This document shows, one piece after another, positions 44,970 through 53,081 of a stretch of DNA of 64,000 nucleotides (position 1 is its first letter; each line of letters starts with the position of its first letter). The stretch is from Alphaproteobacteria bacterium AO1-B (GTDB taxonomy: Bacteria > Pseudomonadota > Alphaproteobacteria > Rhizobiales > Stappiaceae): the NCBI GenBank assembly GCA_001890945.1, contig MLAX01000001.1:930001-994000 (forward strand), read 5' to 3'. Below the pieces are notes generated by a model. That model was not told the DNA's origin, ran no database searches, and saw nothing but the letters and a program-made list of their open reading frames with translations. The position numbers were made by a program, and so were the translations under genes.

Positions 44970-46289
44970 TCACAAGTCGAGGATCTCTGTTTCGTCGATC
45001 TTGATGTCAAACCCCTCCAGCCCAACGTAGTGCCGCTCACGGGAGGCCAGCAGACGAATGGAGCTGACACCCAGATCTTTCAGAATTTGAGCACCCAGTC
45101 CGACTTCCCGCCATTGTTCCTGTCTAGCTTGCGCGGAGCTGTGGTCTTCGGTTTCCGCAGCTTCGAAATCCGATCTTGGCCGGGTGGACTGACGGGCAAC
45201 CCCCACAGATCCCTCGCGCAGATAGACAACAACGCCGCGTCCCCGGTCGGCAAAATGCTTCATGATGGTGTCAAGCGGGCGGGCATCCCCGAACGTATCG
45301 TCCAGTACTGATTCCAGCTGCAGGCGAACCGGCACGCTGCGGCCATCCAGAATATCACCATAGACGATGGCAACGTGGTGCATCGGGTCGTAAGGCGTAG
45401 AATAAGTCATGGCGTAAGCCGGGCCTGCAATTGTCTCAACCGGCTGCTCGTTGACCCTCTCAACCATGCGTTCTGTGCGCTGGCGCCAGGCGATCAGGTC
45501 GGAGACTGACACCATCTTCAGATCATATTCGGCGGCAAATTCGGCAACTTGCGCGCCGCGTTTGACCGTGCCGTCGTCATTGACCAGTTCACTGATCACG
45601 CCAACCTGTTCAAGGCCGGCCAGGCGGCACAGATCGACAGCGGCTTCCGTGTGCCCGGAGCGGATCATGACGCCGCCTTCCTTGGCAACCAGTGGGAAGA
45701 TGTGGCCGGGACGGACAAAATCATCTGCGCCAACATTCGGGTTGGCCAGCGCACGGACGGTGGAGCAACGCTCTTCAGCCGAGATCCCGGTGGTCAGGCC
45801 CTGGCGGTAGTCGACCGAAATGGTGAAGGCGGTTGCGAGCGGCGCATCGTTTTCCGCAACCATCGGGTCAAGGCGAAGCCGCCGCGCATGGGCCACCGTC
45901 ATCGGCGCGCAGATGATCCCGGATGTGTGCCGGACCATGAACGCCATTTGTTCAGGCGTGACTTTGGAGGCGGCGACAATCAGATCGCCTTCGTTTTCGC
46001 GGTCGTCATCGTCGGTCACGACCACCATTTCTCCACGTTCGAATGCGCGGATTGCTTCTGCGACACGGGCCTGGGACACGGGATGCTCCTTGGTTGTAGC
46101 TAGTCCGAGAAAGTCGTTTGGAGTGACTTCGCCATTCGTGGCGATGGCGATCTTGCGGGCCATATCGCGCGACACCCAGACATTCGGGTCGTTGCACAGG
46201 GCGGTAACGGAGGCAGGGGACAGGTTTGCCCGGCGCGCGAAGGCGCTGCGGTTTTCCCCTGTTTGCAAGAGCCAATGATCCAATCTCAT
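44970..46289 (-). CDS. ribB: HTH - RibB (DHBP synthase) - cysteine-free RibA-like fusion
   Basis: 439 residues in three parts. Residues 1-63 form a Cro/C1-type HTH (AFARRANLSPASVTALCN). Residues about 70-275 are 3,4-dihydroxy-2-butanone 4-phosphate synthase, with DDRENEGDL (95-103), RPGHIFPL and SGHTEAAVDLCRLAG, all expected active-site pieces. Residues about 285-439 match the GTP cyclohydrolase II fold, but the zinc-binding cysteines are absent; there is no cysteine after 221, and DDTFGDARP (330-338) replaces the usual GDVFGSLRCDCG. It should make the four-carbon riboflavin precursor but not open GTP. The HTH suggests self-regulation. Confidence 0.88.
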   Translation of the reverse strand: MRLDHWLLQTGENRSAFARRANLSPASVTALCNDPNVWVSRDMARKIAIATNGEVTPNDFLGLATTKEHPVSQARVAEAIRAFERGEMVVVTDDDDRENEGDLIVAASKVTPEQMAFMVRHTSGIICAPMTVAHARRLRLDPMVAENDAPLATAFTISVDYRQGLTTGISAEERCSTVRALANPNVGADDFVRPGHIFPLVAKEGGVMIRSGHTEAAVDLCRLAGLEQVGVISELVNDDGTVKRGAQVAEFAAEYDLKMVSVSDLIAWRQRTERMVERVNEQPVETIAGPAYAMTYSTPYDPMHHVAIVYGDILDGRSVPVRLQLESVLDDTFGDARPLDTIMKHFADRGRGVVVYLREGSVGVARQSTRPRSDFEAAETEDHSSAQARQEQWREVGLGAQILKDLGVSSIRLLASRERHYVGLEGFDIKIDETEILDL

Positions 46290-46314
46290 AGAGACCGGAT
46301 ATACGCCCTTCGGC

Positions 46315-46360
46315 TTTCAGTCACAAGACAAGAAGCAGAAAAATTTCAGTAATACTGAAA
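46315..46360 (-). promoter_or_regulatory. Three TTTCAGT half-sites ahead of the HTH-RibB gene
   Basis: TTTCAGT occurs at 46315-46321 and 46344-46350 and inverted as ACTGAAA at 46354-46360; the last two form a 7-3-7 palindrome. They lie 26 to 71 bases ahead of the RibB start. On the minus strand the palindrome is followed by ATTTTTC, so it might instead be a weak terminator of the upstream methyltransferase gene. Repetition of the half-site favours an operator. Confidence 0.5.
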
Positions 46361-46362
46361 GG

Positions 46363-47481
46363 TCAGGTGGTCTTCACGAATTCTGCAGCTCGGGACACAA
46401 AGGCGGGCCGCATCCAGCGTTCATCAAGCCCCACATCCGCGCACAGGCTCGCGAGGTCCTCTTTCAGATAAGAGGTATAGTACGGCTCGTGGAACAGCTG
46501 CGGAAAAATCGTCAAAAGTCCGTCGTAATCCGGCACATCGCCGGTTTGCAGGCTGTCGACGAATAGAAACGAACCGCGTGGTTTCAGGACCCGGGCCACC
46601 TCGCTTAAAACCTGGCGCCGGATTTTCGGGGGCAGTTCGTGAAACAGGAACACGCACGAAACAACATCGAGCGAGTTGTCCGCGAAGGGCAGCTCTTCGG
46701 CCATCGCGGTCACATATCTGGCGCGCGGACTTTTGAACCGGTCCCGCGCAACGTTGAGATACGGTTCTGAAAGGTCCAGTCCGATCCCGGACAGGCGCGG
46801 AAAGGCATTGAGCGCGGGGCGGAGCAGGCCGCCCGTGCCGCACGCAATGTCGACATAGGCGATCTTGCGCTGGTCCTTGCGTTTCAGGATTTCCGCGAAC
46901 GGGAGGAGGGCCTTGCGCCGCATGGCGGCTGTTGCCCCGGAAAACAGGACATCCACTTGGAAATCATAAAGCCGTGCGCTGTCTTCCGACAGCCAGCCAT
47001 CTGTCTGGAAATGGAAGTTCTGGCGATAATAACGTGGAAGCGCATCGGCAAAGGCCGGGCCGTCCTGGTTGACTTCCTGATGGGTGTTTTCGGCCCGCCG
47101 CCGCGCCACTTTGGGCACATCCTTGAAAAAGGCCTGGCTGGTCTGCAAAAGCTCCCTTGGGCTCAGGGTGCCGTCTGAAGGCATCGGATAGATGCCATCT
47201 TCAACCGCCTTCATGTCCTCGGCAAACAACCTGACGATGTCGGTGAGCATGCGCCGCTGGCTCGGGACCGGGCCTTCCGGGGTGACTTTCGGCGTTTCGG
47301 GCAGGTCCTTTTGAAGCCGCAGGTTCATGCGGCGCATAGCTTCGGAATGTAATGTGTAGAGCGCTACACGACTGCCCTGATGGGCCGCATAGCGGAGCCT
47401 GCGGGCAACTTTGGCAATCGGGGGCGGTGACCGGCGCAAGCCCTCTTTGTCAGACACATTCTGATCCGTCACCGCAGCCAT
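46363..47481 (-). CDS. Class I SAM-dependent methyltransferase
   Basis: 372 residues. The N-terminal 170 residues have no domain I can name. The SAM-binding motif IAYVDIACGTGGLLRPALNAF begins near residue 211, with LSGIGLDLSEPYLNVARDRF next and VSCVFLFHELPPKIRRQVLSEV as the post-I helix. The pattern resembles ubiquinone- or sterol-type methyltransferases, and small-molecule or lipid methylation is possible. Its start overlaps closely with the RNA methyltransferase gene (gap 3 bases), implying one operon. Confidence 0.85.
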   Translation of the reverse strand: MAAVTDQNVSDKEGLRRSPPPIAKVARRLRYAAHQGSRVALYTLHSEAMRRMNLRLQKDLPETPKVTPEGPVPSQRRMLTDIVRLFAEDMKAVEDGIYPMPSDGTLSPRELLQTSQAFFKDVPKVARRRAENTHQEVNQDGPAFADALPRYYRQNFHFQTDGWLSEDSARLYDFQVDVLFSGATAAMRRKALLPFAEILKRKDQRKIAYVDIACGTGGLLRPALNAFPRLSGIGLDLSEPYLNVARDRFKSPRARYVTAMAEELPFADNSLDVVSCVFLFHELPPKIRRQVLSEVARVLKPRGSFLFVDSLQTGDVPDYDGLLTIFPQLFHEPYYTSYLKEDLASLCADVGLDERWMRPAFVSRAAEFVKTT

Positions 47482-47484
47482 GGT

Positions 47485-48717
47485 TCACTCCCGTTTTAGA
47501 ACTGCCACCGCCTCAATATGGGGCGAGAAGTGGAACTGGTCTACCGGGGTGACAGAGTGAAGCGCATAGCCGCCGTCGATCAGGATCCTCAAGTCCCGGG
47601 CCAGCGTTGCCGGATTGCAGGAGACGGCGACGATCGTCTTCACTTTCGATTTGGCCAGCATCTCGGCCTGAGCTTGAGCGCCGGCACGCGGCGGGTCGAA
47701 AACAACAGCGGCAAATGGATCCAGCTCTTCCGGCACCAGCGGGCGGCGGAAAAGATCCCGCTTTTCGAAGGTCACCTTCTTCAAGCCCTGCGGCTTGCGC
47801 AAGGACCGGTCGAGCGCGGCAATCGCGGCCGGGTCGCCCTCAACCGCATGGACGTTGGCTGCGCGGGCAAGCCTGAGTGCAAAGGTGCCGACACCGGAAA
47901 ACAGATCGGCCACGGTCTTGGCCTTGCCAACACCTGCGGCAACAAGTTCTGAGAGCGCCTCTTCAGCGGCATGCGTTGCCTGCGTAAAGCCGCCCGGTGG
48001 CGGGACGAGGCCGGTGCCGCCCATGTCGAGCAAGGGCGGGCGCACTTCCAGAAGGATTTCGCCGTTCACACTGAGGCGCGCCAGATCCAGCTCCACGGTC
48101 TTCTGGCTCAACGCCGGGATCTTGCGGTCATAAGCCTTGTCGGCCTTTTCAAAGGCGACATCCAGACCGGAGGTGGTGCTGAGCACGGTTATCCGGAGTT
48201 CGCCCTTCTTCGGCACCAGATCAGCGGCCAGGGATTTCAGGCCCTTGAGTGCGCTGGTGATGCTTGGGTCGAGCACCGGGCATTCAGAGATATCGACCAG
48301 CTTGTGGCTGGCTTTTTCATGATAGCCGAGAAGAACAGCCCGCCCGGCCCGGGTCGCCGTAAAGACTGCCCGCCGCCGGCCGCCTTGGGTCGCTGCGATG
48401 GTCTGTGCCACGTCAGCGTCTATGCCCTGGGTTTTGAGGGCCTTTTCGACAAGGCTCCGTTTCCACGACAGATAGGGCGCTTCGGCAAGATGCTGCACCG
48501 AGCAGCCGCCACAGGCCGCGTAATGCCGGCACACCGGTTCAATACGGTCTGGCGATTGGGTCAGATAGGCTGGGTTCTGCGCCCGCCCATTCTGGACCTT
48601 GGTCTCAACAGTCTCGCCTGGCAGGCCTCCGGCCACATAAACAGGCCCGGTATCGGTGATGGCAATGCCATCTCCCCGATGGCCCAGCTCGGTGATTTCT
48701 AGTCGCGTCTCAGTCAT
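47485..48717 (-). CDS. 23S rRNA/tRNA uracil-5 methyltransferase family (RumA/TrmA)
   Basis: 410 residues. A short TRAM-like domain (about 1-45) is followed by a predicted [4Fe-4S] site: Cys63, Cys69, Cys72 and Cys146. The C-terminal methyltransferase core has VADLFSGVGTFALRLA, FDPPRAGAQAQ and VSCNPATLARD, with the catalytic cysteine in VSCNP. This makes m5U in RNA. Which RNA (23S or tRNA) cannot be read; RlmD/RumA-like is likely given the iron-sulfur cysteines. Confidence 0.9.
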   Translation of the reverse strand: MTETRLEITELGHRGDGIAITDTGPVYVAGGLPGETVETKVQNGRAQNPAYLTQSPDRIEPVCRHYAACGGCSVQHLAEAPYLSWKRSLVEKALKTQGIDADVAQTIAATQGGRRRAVFTATRAGRAVLLGYHEKASHKLVDISECPVLDPSITSALKGLKSLAADLVPKKGELRITVLSTTSGLDVAFEKADKAYDRKIPALSQKTVELDLARLSVNGEILLEVRPPLLDMGGTGLVPPPGGFTQATHAAEEALSELVAAGVGKAKTVADLFSGVGTFALRLARAANVHAVEGDPAAIAALDRSLRKPQGLKKVTFEKRDLFRRPLVPEELDPFAAVVFDPPRAGAQAQAEMLAKSKVKTIVAVSCNPATLARDLRILIDGGYALHSVTPVDQFHFSPHIEAVAVLKRE

Positions 48718-48766
48718 GGCCGAGCGATACAGGCGAACGCAGGTCGGGGCAAGCGATAGGTCGGCT

Positions 48767-49507
48767 TTAGGGCGCTTTCTTCCCGTAAAGCAGCCATTCG
48801 GCGTTGCCGTCGCCGCCTTTGACCGGAGAGGGTATCAAGTCCCCGGCGGTCCAGCCCGGCACGGTCCCAAGCCAGTTTTGTAGGTGTTTGGCTGTTGTCT
48901 CGGCAATCTCCGGGTCCACCAGTCCGCCTTTGCCGATGTTGTCCTTACCGGCCTCAAATTGCGGCTTCACCAGAAAGATGCCGTCCGCCCCCGGGAATGC
49001 AAGATCGAGGGCAGGAGGGAGAGCGAGTTTCAGAGAAATGAAGCTGACATCGGAGACCAGCAATTCCGGCTGATCGCCGGTGAGGTGCTCAAGGGTCAGC
49101 TCGCGCGCATTCAATCCGTCTTGTGCCAAAACTCTGGGATCGCTGCGCAGGCTGTCGTGCAGTTGGTCATGCCCGACGTCTATGGCATGGACTTTTGTTG
49201 CCCCGTTTTGCAGCAGAACTTGTGTGAAGCCGCCGGTCGACGCGCCGATATCAAGGCAAATCTTGTCTACCGCCGAAACATCAAAGGCGCGCAGCCCCTC
49301 AATTAGTTTCAGTGCAGCGCGGGAGACGTAGGCTGCCGCCGGATCTTCCACGGCAATAACAACATCTGCGGCGACTTTTTGAGCTGGTTTGCCACAGACC
49401 AAGCCGTTCACCGAAACTGTGCCGCGCAAGATCGCATCCCGGGCACGGGCTCGGGAGGGAAAGTGACCGGTGTCGACAAGGTGCTGATCAAGACGCTGTT
49501 TGGACAT
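48767..49507 (-). CDS. tlyA: TlyA family rRNA 2'-O-methyltransferase
   Basis: 246 residues. An S4 RNA-binding domain (about 1-60: RLDQHLVDTGHFPSRARARDAILRGTVSVNG) is followed by an FtsJ-type methyltransferase domain with ICLDIGASTGGFTQVLLQNGA (SAM motif) and DVSFISLKLALPPAL. TlyA proteins methylate ribose in 16S and/or 23S rRNA. The name haemolysin A is historical. It lies 49 bases from the RumA-like gene on the same strand. Confidence 0.92.
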   Translation of the reverse strand: MSKQRLDQHLVDTGHFPSRARARDAILRGTVSVNGLVCGKPAQKVAADVVIAVEDPAAAYVSRAALKLIEGLRAFDVSAVDKICLDIGASTGGFTQVLLQNGATKVHAIDVGHDQLHDSLRSDPRVLAQDGLNARELTLEHLTGDQPELLVSDVSFISLKLALPPALDLAFPGADGIFLVKPQFEAGKDNIGKGGLVDPEIAETTAKHLQNWLGTVPGWTAGDLIPSPVKGGDGNAEWLLYGKKAP

Positions 49508-49546
49508 CAGAACGGGCTAATCAGAAAGGAAAGGGGCGGTGGGTTG

Positions 49547-49681
49547 TCAAAAGCACCCGGCAATTGCGGAGATGAGACGGTCGACATAGACCCGCTCGCC
49601 TGCATAGAGCCACAGCATTGCGGACAGCGCGACAAGGCTTGTCGCGCTAAGCGCCAGTCCGAAATAAAGTGACGTTTGCAT
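49547..49681 (-). CDS. Predicted 44-residue single-pass membrane protein
   Basis: An ATG at 49681, preceded by AAGGGCGGA, opens a 44-residue frame: MQTSLYFGLALSATSLVALS then a hydrophobic helix through AMLWLYAG, then ERVYVDRLISAIAGCF. The hydrophobic segment, good ribosome-binding site and regular GC-rich codon use support a real small protein. It lies between tlyA and the SCO gene on the same strand. The function is unknown. A longer out-of-frame ORF over the same bases has no such features. Confidence 0.5.
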   Translation of the reverse strand: MQTSLYFGLALSATSLVALSAMLWLYAGERVYVDRLISAIAGCF

Positions 49682-49733
49682 TCCGCCCTTATCCTTTCAA
49701 CCAACCTATCCGACGCAATCCTGTCGCAATTCG

Positions 49734-50360
49734 TCAGGAGGACGCCGGGGCATTTTCGATCAGCCGCTTGAGTTTGGCCAGTGCTGTTTCTTCCACTTCG
49801 CCATAAGCAATGGTGCCGACGAACTTGTTGTCTGCATTCATCAGATAGACGGCCGCGGAATGGTCCATCGTATAGTCGCCGTCGTCAAGCGGAACCCGCT
49901 TTGCATAGACCCGATAGGCCTTCAGCATTGAATCGATGTTCTTGCGGGACCCGGTCAGGGCCAGGATGCGGTCATCGAATGCACCGACATAATCGCGCAT
50001 AACGTCTGGAGTATCCCGCTCCGGATCAACGCTGACAAAGGCGTAGTTGAGTTTGTCTGCATCCGGGCCAAGAGCTTCGATCCAGCCCTGCAGTTCCGAC
50101 AAGGTGGTGGGGCACACGTCCGGGCAATAAGTGAAACCGAAGAACATGACTGTCGGTTTTCCGGCCAGCGTCTGGTCGGTCACGGTTTCGCCGTTGCCAC
50201 TGACCAGTTCGAACGGGCCACCAATAGCAGCCAGTGGCTCGATCAAGGCCCCGGAATTGTTGCTGGAAGTGGTTTGCAGATAGACAAGCGCGCCGGCCAC
50301 GCAGGCAAGGACGGCAACTGCCGCCCAAGCCACGTACCGGAAGAGTTTCAAACCTGACAT
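49734..50360 (-). CDS. SCO1/SenC family copper chaperone
   Basis: 208 residues with an N-terminal membrane anchor (about 9-29). The thioredoxin-like domain has the copper-binding CxxxC pair Cys79 and Cys83 in FTYCPDVCPTT and the histidine His167 in MDHSAAVYLM. SCO proteins deliver copper to the CuA centre of cytochrome c oxidase, at the periplasmic face. The PCu(A)C gene lies directly upstream on the same strand, a partner in the same process. Confidence 0.92.
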   Translation of the reverse strand: MSGLKLFRYVAWAAVAVLACVAGALVYLQTTSSNNSGALIEPLAAIGGPFELVSGNGETVTDQTLAGKPTVMFFGFTYCPDVCPTTLSELQGWIEALGPDADKLNYAFVSVDPERDTPDVMRDYVGAFDDRILALTGSRKNIDSMLKAYRVYAKRVPLDDGDYTMDHSAAVYLMNADNKFVGTIAYGEVEETALAKLKRLIENAPASS

Positions 50361-50387
50361 GGTTGGCTCTCCCTGGGTCCTTTGGTG

Positions 50388-50927
50388 TTAGTTGGTCTTG
50401 CTGTGGTCGTGACCACTGTGATCATCGCTGCTGTGGTCATGGCCACTGTGATCCATTTTGCCGTGGTCCATGGCTTTCGCGCCCATCTTGGCGACCGGCA
50501 GTTCGACGGCGACATCACCAGCTTTTTCGAACGTCAAAACGACTGGAACGGACGAGCCCTCTTCAAACGACTGGTTCAGCCCCATGAACATGATGTGCAA
50601 GCCGCCCGGCTTCAAGGACACAGTTTCGCCAGCCGGGATCTCAATGCCGTTTTCCATCTCGCGCATTTTCATCACGCCGTCGGTGACGGCCATTTCATGC
50701 AACTCGACTTTCTTGGAGACATCGGAGTTTGCCGCGACAAGGCGGTCAGCCTCCGTTCCTGTGTTGACGATTTCGATAAAGCCACCGCCTGCCTTGGCCT
50801 TCGGAGGTGTTGCCCGGGTCCAGGCGTTCGACAGCTCAAGAGAGCCGGCGGAATAATCGGCGGCAACGGCCGTCATGGAGACGAGCGAAAGGGCAGCTGC
50901 GGCTGCAACGGAAGTCCAGAGTTTCAT
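50388..50927 (-). CDS. PCu(A)C copper chaperone with His-rich tail
   Basis: 179 residues with a signal peptide (about 1-23). The H(M)x10Mx21HxM copper site is present: HEM at 77-79, methionines at 88 and 91, and HIM at 111-113. PCu(A)C passes copper to the CuA site, working with SCO. The C-terminal 25 residues are a run of HS/HD/GHDH repeats with about seven histidines, which could bind further metal. It is 27 bases upstream of the SCO gene. Confidence 0.9.
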   Translation of the reverse strand: MKLWTSVAAAAALSLVSMTAVAADYSAGSLELSNAWTRATPPKAKAGGGFIEIVNTGTEADRLVAANSDVSKKVELHEMAVTDGVMKMREMENGIEIPAGETVSLKPGGLHIMFMGLNQSFEEGSSVPVVLTFEKAGDVAVELPVAKMGAKAMDHGKMDHSGHDHSSDDHSGHDHSKTN

Positions 50928-50963
50928 TTGTGAATTCCTCGTGTTCTGTAGGTTTGGTTCGGG

Positions 50964-51350
50964 TCAGACACGAAGAACAGGCGGTGCACGGATTGGCCCG
51001 CATTTGCCGATGGAAAGATGGGGTGCGTGTTGGACGCGGTGAAGCGTGTTGAGGCCTGTTGGATCATTGGCCGACAAACGCTCAATCTGCGCCGGAGCAA
51101 GGCACGGGCCAGCTGCACAGCCATGCGGACAGCTCGTCACGCAAGTACAGGTGATCGGGTCATGCGCACCTTGGGTGGAAGGGTCCAGATCCGTTGTGAG
51201 GCAGAGGCTAGCCAGTCCGTCGCCAGCAATCGAGCCGGTGGGCGCAAGAGCAGTGCCGAGTGTGATCAGGATCAGCCGAACGGCAAACGCAAGCGCAGTG
51301 AGCGCCACCAGTGGTGTCCGCTCTTGCCGCAAGATCCTGAGTGTGCTCAT
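50964..51350 (-). CDS. Small cysteine-rich membrane or secreted protein in the copper cluster
   Basis: 128 residues from the ATG at 51350; a longer frame to 51434 lacks support. A hydrophobic segment (about 15-38) is followed by a region with cysteines in CTCVTSCPHGCAAGPC, able to bind metal or form disulfides. The tail ends CGPIRAPPVLRV, which resembles the end of DUF2946 proteins that often sit with copper genes; I am not certain. It is first in a three-gene minus-strand set with the PCu(A)C and SCO genes. Confidence 0.6.
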   Translation of the reverse strand: MSTLRILRQERTPLVALTALAFAVRLILITLGTALAPTGSIAGDGLASLCLTTDLDPSTQGAHDPITCTCVTSCPHGCAAGPCLAPAQIERLSANDPTGLNTLHRVQHAPHLSIGKCGPIRAPPVLRV

Positions 51351-51449
51351 GCGCCGTTCCATGGGGCGGCTATAAGCTGAATGCGGACTTCTGTCGAGCG
51401 GCGAAACAGCGCAGAAGTCCGATTGTCCGCTCAAAAGGCCTCCAACACG

Positions 51450-52898
51450 TCAGGTTTTGTCTGCCGGCTTTGCTGGTTCCTCTGACACAGTCCCGGAGGG
51501 GGCGCCTTCCGGGGCACCGTCCTTGAGTGATGTGTCAGCGCCAACTGTATCATCGGCGGATACAGCCTCGGTCTCGTCTTTTTCCGTATCGTCCGAAGCT
51601 TCGGTATCGAAATTGTAGATGTCATCTTCATAAGCCGGGAATTCTTCCGGCGGGATGACATACTCTTCGTCTTCGGCGTTCAGCTCTTCGGTGGAAATAA
51701 CGGTACCGACCTGCGCCGTTGCAGCATATTCGAAGTCTGTCTTTTCTTCGGCTGTCAGCGCTTCGCGGGTCAGAACGCGTGTGAAGATGAATGCGGCCAT
51801 CAAGACATTGAACGCGATTACCATCACATAGAGACCGGACGGGCCCATCTGGCCCATCAAGACTGAGGCGACCAGAGGTCCGACGATCGAGCCGATCCCA
51901 AAGGACAGAAGCATGCCGGATGAGGTTTCAACGAAGTCTTCCTGCGCTGCGTGGTCAAACGCGTGCGCCACGGCAATCGCGTAGAGCGGCTGCGAGAACA
52001 TGCCGACGAGAACAGCCGTTCCGGCAGCAATCAGGAACACGTTCGGTGCGAAGACAACGATCGCTGTCGAGGCCGCCGCGGTCGCAAGTCCCAGAATGAT
52101 GATGACGAGACGCCGGTCCATCCGGTCGGACAAACGGCCGACTGGCCATTGGGCGATAAGTCCACCACCGATGATCGCGGCCGCATAGAATGCGGACTGG
52201 TTGGTGCTCAATCCGATCTGAGATCCATAGAGCGGCGTCAGCGTCAAAAGTGCGCCTTGAGAAATGCCGATGAAAAACACCCCGACAAAGGCAGCCGGTG
52301 AGTTCTTGTAGAGCTGAACCGGTCGGAATCGGACAAGTGTGATTGGCGCAGGTTGTGCGGAGGTCGTCAAAGAGACTGGCATGACCGCCAGGCTGACCGT
52401 AACTGATGCAATCACGAACGGAATGAAAGACGCAATGCTCATCGTCGCGATGGACACCTGGCCAAGCATCAGCGCACCGAACAGTATCACGATGTAAACG
52501 GACATGATCGTGCCGCGGTTTTCGTTGGTGGCGCTCTCGTTCAGCCAGCTCTCGACGATCATGTAAAAACCGGCGAGACAAAAACCCGAGACGATACGGA
52601 TCACAACCCAGAAGACCGGATCCACGACGACGGGATGGAGGATGGCAGCCGCTGACATCATGGAAACGAGCGCGGCGAAGGCCCGGATATGGCCAGCCCG
52701 CATAATCAAGAGCGGAGCGCCGAAGCATCCGATGACCATTCCCACAAAGTAAGCGGACGAGATCGCACCAATCTCGAAATCTGAGAAATAGAATCGGTCC
52801 GCAGCGAGCGGCAGCAGCGTTGTCTGCAGGCCGTGGCCAAAAATGAGCAGAGCAACCGACAACAAGAGTGCGGAAACCGAGAGTAGCGTCTGTGCCAT
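51450..52898 (-). CDS. MFS transporter with long acidic C-terminal tail
   Basis: About 482 residues from the ATG at 52898, which has AGGAGG 6 bases upstream. Twelve hydrophobic segments lie within the first 400 residues; GRLSDRMDRR is the MFS loop of the second half. It resembles the YcaD-like branch. The last 95 residues are rich in Glu and Asp with a few Pro and Thr (EEYVIPPEEFPAYEDDIYNF and after), probably cytoplasmic and disordered. The substrate is unknown. Confidence 0.85.
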   Translation of the reverse strand: MAQTLLSVSALLLSVALLIFGHGLQTTLLPLAADRFYFSDFEIGAISSAYFVGMVIGCFGAPLLIMRAGHIRAFAALVSMMSAAAILHPVVVDPVFWVVIRIVSGFCLAGFYMIVESWLNESATNENRGTIMSVYIVILFGALMLGQVSIATMSIASFIPFVIASVTVSLAVMPVSLTTSAQPAPITLVRFRPVQLYKNSPAAFVGVFFIGISQGALLTLTPLYGSQIGLSTNQSAFYAAAIIGGGLIAQWPVGRLSDRMDRRLVIIILGLATAAASTAIVVFAPNVFLIAAGTAVLVGMFSQPLYAIAVAHAFDHAAQEDFVETSSGMLLSFGIGSIVGPLVASVLMGQMGPSGLYVMVIAFNVLMAAFIFTRVLTREALTAEEKTDFEYAATAQVGTVISTEELNAEDEEYVIPPEEFPAYEDDIYNFDTEASDDTEKDETEAVSADDTVGADTSLKDGAPEGAPSGTVSEEPAKPADKT

Positions 52899-52948
52899 GG
52901 CAGCCTCCTGAGCGTTTCGTTCAGCGTCCGGAACGTTCAAATCGGGCG

Positions 52949-52987
52949 AAAAACAAAAGCGCCGGCAAGATGCCGGCGCGGTTTTTT
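52949..52987 (-). terminator. Bidirectional Rho-independent terminator downstream of dxs
   Basis: GCGCCGGCA (52959-52967) pairs perfectly with TGCCGGCGC (52971-52979) around AGA. On the minus strand it is followed by TTTTGTTTTT, serving dxs (which ends at 53082). On the plus strand six T residues follow, but no plus-strand gene is upstream. Confidence 0.85.
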
Positions 52988-53081
52988 ATATTTCTCCAGC
53001 CATAATCTTCCTGCGCCCGGCCTGTCAATCCGCATTTTCCGGCGCGGCGTGGCTCAAATTCGCCGAGCCCCGGCACAAGGC

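Noticed and set aside
49507..49704. 65-residue minus-strand frame between tlyA and SCO
   Set aside because: Overlaps the better-supported 44-residue membrane protein in another frame and lacks its ribosome-binding site and hydrophobic segment.
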